In this document: positions 12,866 through 15,020 of the stretch, in pieces
How positions within the stretch are numbered: the first letter of the stretch is position 1
How the letters are laid out: every line of letters begins with the position of its first letter
DNA from: Deltaproteobacteria bacterium
GTDB taxonomy: Bacteria > Desulfobacterota > GWC2-55-46 > DRQE01
Reading direction: 5' to 3'
NCBI GenBank assembly: GCA_030636245.1
Contig: DAOVXI010000016.1
Span: 1 to 15,020, forward strand
DNA length: 15,020 bases
Program-made: the position numbers and the translations under genes
Notes under the pieces: model-generated
What the model was told of the DNA's origin: nothing
The model's input: the letters and a program-made list of their open reading frames with translations, nothing else
The model's database searches: none

Positions 12866-13441
12866 ATGAAAGCACTCAGATCAATTGTTTTTATCCTGTT
12901 TTTAACCACACCGCTTGGGCTGATCAACGGCTGCGGCGAGGGTGACAGCGTCAGCAGCTCACTTCTCATAAAAAGCGTCAGCGGCAGTGCCAACATAGTC
13001 GGCACATGGTCCATGTGTACCCAAAGTGACCCTGACACCAGCTTTTCGCTCACATTCACGACCGATACCTACGACATGGAGATGAGGTCTTACGACTCAA
13101 CAGACGGCTCCTGTCTCGGTATAGACGGGCTTATTGATAGCGAACACGTCACCTTTACTCTGGAAGTCACCAAGGTGATATCAGCCTGGTCTAACGAGAG
13201 CTCTACGGTCTCTCCGCCCTCCAGAGCAGACGGCACCGAACCCCTGCCCGCAACCCCGAACGTCCAGAAGGCAATGGGAAATAACGGCATATCCGACTTT
13301 CCGATCCTTGCCTACATAGACGACACCGGCGACGTGGATCGCTTGTACCTCGACACGGAAACCCCTGCGTCCCCATGCGCCATCGGTGGAGACGGCTACC
13401 CGAACTGCCTCGGCACACGACGTGTCCTGGAAAGGCAATAA
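12866..13441 (+). CDS. Tandem lipoprotein family, copy 3
   Basis: Third paralogue, 191 aa and the most diverged at the N-terminus (MKALRSIVFILFLTTPLGLI), but with the same lipobox position (INGC, Cys23). The spacer after the cysteine is short. Shared blocks are IVGTWSMC (44-51), FSLTFT (60-65), STDGSC (78-83), AWSNE (107-111), LPATPNVQK (127-135), LAYIDDTGDVDRLYLDTE (148-165) and YPNCLGTRRVLERQ at the end. Conserved cysteines are 51, 83, 171 and 181. GAGGAG lies about 7 nt before the ATG. By eye its codons are more GC-rich than those of copy 1. It has its own promoter, and a terminator with a broken T run. Function unknown. Confidence 0.88.
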   Translation: MKALRSIVFILFLTTPLGLINGCGEGDSVSSSLLIKSVSGSANIVGTWSMCTQSDPDTSFSLTFTTDTYDMEMRSYDSTDGSCLGIDGLIDSEHVTFTLEVTKVISAWSNESSTVSPPSRADGTEPLPATPNVQKAMGNNGISDFPILAYIDDTGDVDRLYLDTETPASPCAIGGDGYPNCLGTRRVLERQ

Positions 13442-13463
13442 GAATTTAATTTAGTCAAACATT

Positions 13464-13493
13464 AAAAGCCCCGTCTCAACTGAGGCGGGGCTT
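13464..13493 (+). terminator. Terminator-like hairpin after lipoprotein copy 3
   Basis: AAGCCCCGTCTCA (13466-13478) pairs with TGAGGCGGGGCTT (13481-13493), one G-T wobble. The downstream T run is degraded to TTCGCTTCTATCC, so termination may be weaker than after copies 1 and 2. The next 140 bp to the following stop codon hold nothing I can identify. Confidence 0.7.
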
Positions 13494-13633
13494 CGCTTCT
13501 ATCCTTTTATATCGGGACTTAAACTCTCACAACACCCCTCGACTCTTTGCTCATAATTCCTCTGTTGGTTAATAAGGTAACAATAAAAGGAACACCTTCC
13601 CATAAAACAGCTCTATAAGGCTTCAAACGTTCT

Positions 13634-14518
13634 TTACATAGATACAGCCTCGCGCACTGAACTTCTTCTTAGTATTTTTATGATAATAAAGATAATGACT
13701 GCGTATATAACAATTTTACCTATCAACCAATAATAACTAACAGCAACATTATAGAATAAAGGTGAGGGTACGTTAGACAGCATACCGTTTCCATGAGAAA
13801 TCCCTACTATAACAAGATACACCATAAACAGTAAATGGAACCATAATAAATACTCAAGCATATATCTAGCCCATGAACGTAACTTAAGCAGGAAAGTGCC
13901 ACTAATTAAAAATAAAAGCGGTATAACAATACAAACAAGATATACTACAAATTGCATATTGCCAGGCATCATATTTACAATAAACATTGCCTTCATTAAA
14001 AAATTAATACCTTGAATAAGAAAGTACGCACCATAAAGAATAGCACCATAACATATCAATACAAAAGATAACGGTGCGCCAGATGTTCTTGTTGGAGTGG
14101 ATACAGTGTTATGATTTATGGAAGATTTTGTTTCACTAGGTTGAGGAACGGTCTTATTATATGATAGACCCAAATCAACCTTTACAGGTTCGATCAAACT
14201 GAACCCTCGCTGCTTAAGAATATCTACAAATTCATTAAAACTATTGATGTCGATGTGAAACTTCGAACATAAAACATCTTTATTGACTCCGTTATTATAT
14301 CCAGCAACAAATGTCTTACAATCTTCATCATTAAGTACAGCTTCGGAGTTAAGTAGGTCTTTCTCTTTAAGCTTGTGTCCCTTTTGGGCTAGAAATGCCA
14401 GGCACTCATCAAATCGTTTTGGGTCGATCTTATACTTAGCACACAGATCTTCTCTGCCCACTCCGTTATTGTAATCAACCACAAATTCTCTATAAGCCTC
14501 TTCTCTGCTCGCAGCCAT
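13634..14518 (-). CDS. Membrane protein with two N-terminal HTH-like repeats
   Basis: The 294-aa protein has two copies of a 39-residue helical unit (12-50 and 70-108), each beginning FV-x2-YNNGV and continuing LC-x-K-x2-ID...F-x-E...L-x-Q-x-G. They match at 18 of 39 positions. The spacing of the predicted helices resembles small helix-turn-helix units (as in Y-x-x-G-x-S-x-x-x-L-A-x-x-Y-x-I-S), but DNA binding is not shown. A Ser/Thr/Pro-rich linker (about 122-148) leads to four hydrophobic segments (about 150-172, 188-212, 222-242, 255-282). No named family recognised. AGGGAG lies 8 nt before the ATG at 14518; a TTG two codons earlier is less likely. By eye it is more AT-rich than the lipoproteins. 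It lies just downstream of the rRNA operon terminator, on the same strand. Confidence 0.85.
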   Translation of the reverse strand: MAASREEAYREFVVDYNNGVGREDLCAKYKIDPKRFDECLAFLAQKGHKLKEKDLLNSEAVLNDEDCKTFVAGYNNGVNKDVLCSKFHIDINSFNEFVDILKQRGFSLIEPVKVDLGLSYNKTVPQPSETKSSINHNTVSTPTRTSGAPLSFVLICYGAILYGAYFLIQGINFLMKAMFIVNMMPGNMQFVVYLVCIVIPLLFLISGTFLLKLRSWARYMLEYLLWFHLLFMVYLVIVGISHGNGMLSNVPSPLFYNVAVSYYWLIGKIVIYAVIIFIIIKILRRSSVREAVSM

Positions 14519-14551
14519 AACCAAAACTCCCTGTTGAATTTATTAAGAATT

Positions 14552-14560
14552 AGTATACCA
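14552..14560 (-). promoter_or_regulatory. Extended -10 promoter of the HTH-repeat membrane protein
   Basis: Minus-strand TG-g-TATACT (14560-14552) predicts a start near 14545 and a leader of about 27 nt containing the AGGGAG ribosome binding site. It is downstream of the rRNA terminator, so the gene has its own promoter. Confidence 0.5.
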
Positions 14561-14618
14561 AAAGATTGGTGTTTGGAGTATTTCTTTTATTTTCCATGAA
14601 AAACAAAAGAAATACAAA

Positions 14619-14648
14619 AAAGCCCCAACCATTTCTGATTGGGGCTTT
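14619..14648 (-). terminator. Intrinsic terminator of the rRNA operon
   Basis: On the minus strand AAAGCCCCAATCA, a GAAA tetraloop and TGGTTGGGGCTTT form a 13-bp stem with one G-U pair, followed by a T run. It lies 10 nt after the 5S gene. Confidence 0.92.
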
Positions 14649-14658
14649 CTTAATTTAA

Positions 14659-14774
14659 TTCCGCGGCGTCCTACTCTCCCACACAGTCACCCATGCAGTA
14701 CCATCGGCCCTGGAGAGCTTAACTTCCGTGTTCGGTATGGGAACGGGTGTGACCTCTCCGGCATAACCACGGAA
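14659..14774 (-). rRNA. rrf: 5S ribosomal RNA
   Basis: The complement carries the conserved core CACACCCGTTCCCATACCGA, then GAACACGGAAGTTAAGC and GCCGATGGTACTGCATGGGT, and ends GGGAGAGTAGGACGCC. The ends were set by pairing 5' TTCCGTGG with 3' CCGCGGAA, giving 116 nt. It is the last gene of the operon, 82 nt after 23S; no tRNA is seen between them. Confidence 0.96.
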
Positions 14775-14856
14775 AGTGGTTAGACATCGAATATTTTAAG
14801 ATTGTCAAAAAAGTCGCTCAGACTCAATAACCAAACGCTTGCGTGAAAAAAAAATA

Positions 14857-15020
<164 letters not shown>

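Noticed and set aside
11971..13493. Three regularly placed GC-rich repeats resembling a CRISPR or REP array
   Set aside because: They are about 750 bp apart, each follows a stop codon, and each forms a terminator hairpin.
13501..13633. Possible small gene or RNA between the last lipoprotein and the membrane protein
   Set aside because: No ribosome binding site, convincing hairpin or open frame stands out.
14775..14856. Possible tRNA in the 23S-5S spacer
   Set aside because: No cloverleaf arms or TTCGA-like T loop on either strand.

Overview
The window looks like chromosomal DNA of a diderm bacterium: four to five lipoproteins with clear lipoboxes, an exported methionine sulfoxide reductase, and a 23S-5S rRNA operon end. 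The DHH-CBS-tRNA nucleotidyltransferase fusion is an architecture known from lineages such as Aquificota, Desulfobacterota and Nitrospirota, so a non-model relative of those is plausible. I cannot assign a taxon from this sequence alone. No mobile element, CRISPR array, tRNA or phage gene was seen.

Left half (1-8351). A 5'-truncated larE (sulfur transferase, + strand) meets, stop codon to stop codon, a roughly 911-residue protein on the minus strand. Buried in that protein are the motifs of a very divergent class III nucleotidyl cyclase. Divergent from it is the DHH-CBS-CCA fusion (3657-6275). That gene converges on a YkgJ-like/SEC-C cysteine-rich protein (6327-7052), which is itself divergent from a four-helix membrane protein (7134-8351). 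Three of these genes have no Shine-Dalgarno sequence and a -10-like hexamer ending exactly 6 nt before the ATG; a fourth has one 7 nt before a candidate ATG. I see no hairpin terminator between the convergent pairs. This suggests leaderless transcripts.

Right half (8359-15020). The genes here mostly have Shine-Dalgarno sequences and many have hairpin terminators. They are an exported MsrA-MsrB fusion; a two-gene minus-strand lipoprotein unit (10019-10798 then 9576-9968) ending in a strong terminator; a divergent zinc-ribbon mini-membrane protein (10953-11210); and three tandem paralogous lipoproteins (11358, 12095, 12866). Each of the three paralogues has its own promoter, ribosome binding site and near-identical GC-rich terminator. 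Then come a membrane protein with two N-terminal HTH-like repeats (13634-14518, minus), and the 5S gene and 3' end of 23S (minus) with their terminator.

The most interesting items are the divergent cyclase-like protein, the leaderless/terminator-free architecture, the tandem lipoprotein family with visible promoter divergence and a nearly identical 52-bp tract, and palindromes placed on promoters. No complete new defence or biosynthetic system is evident.
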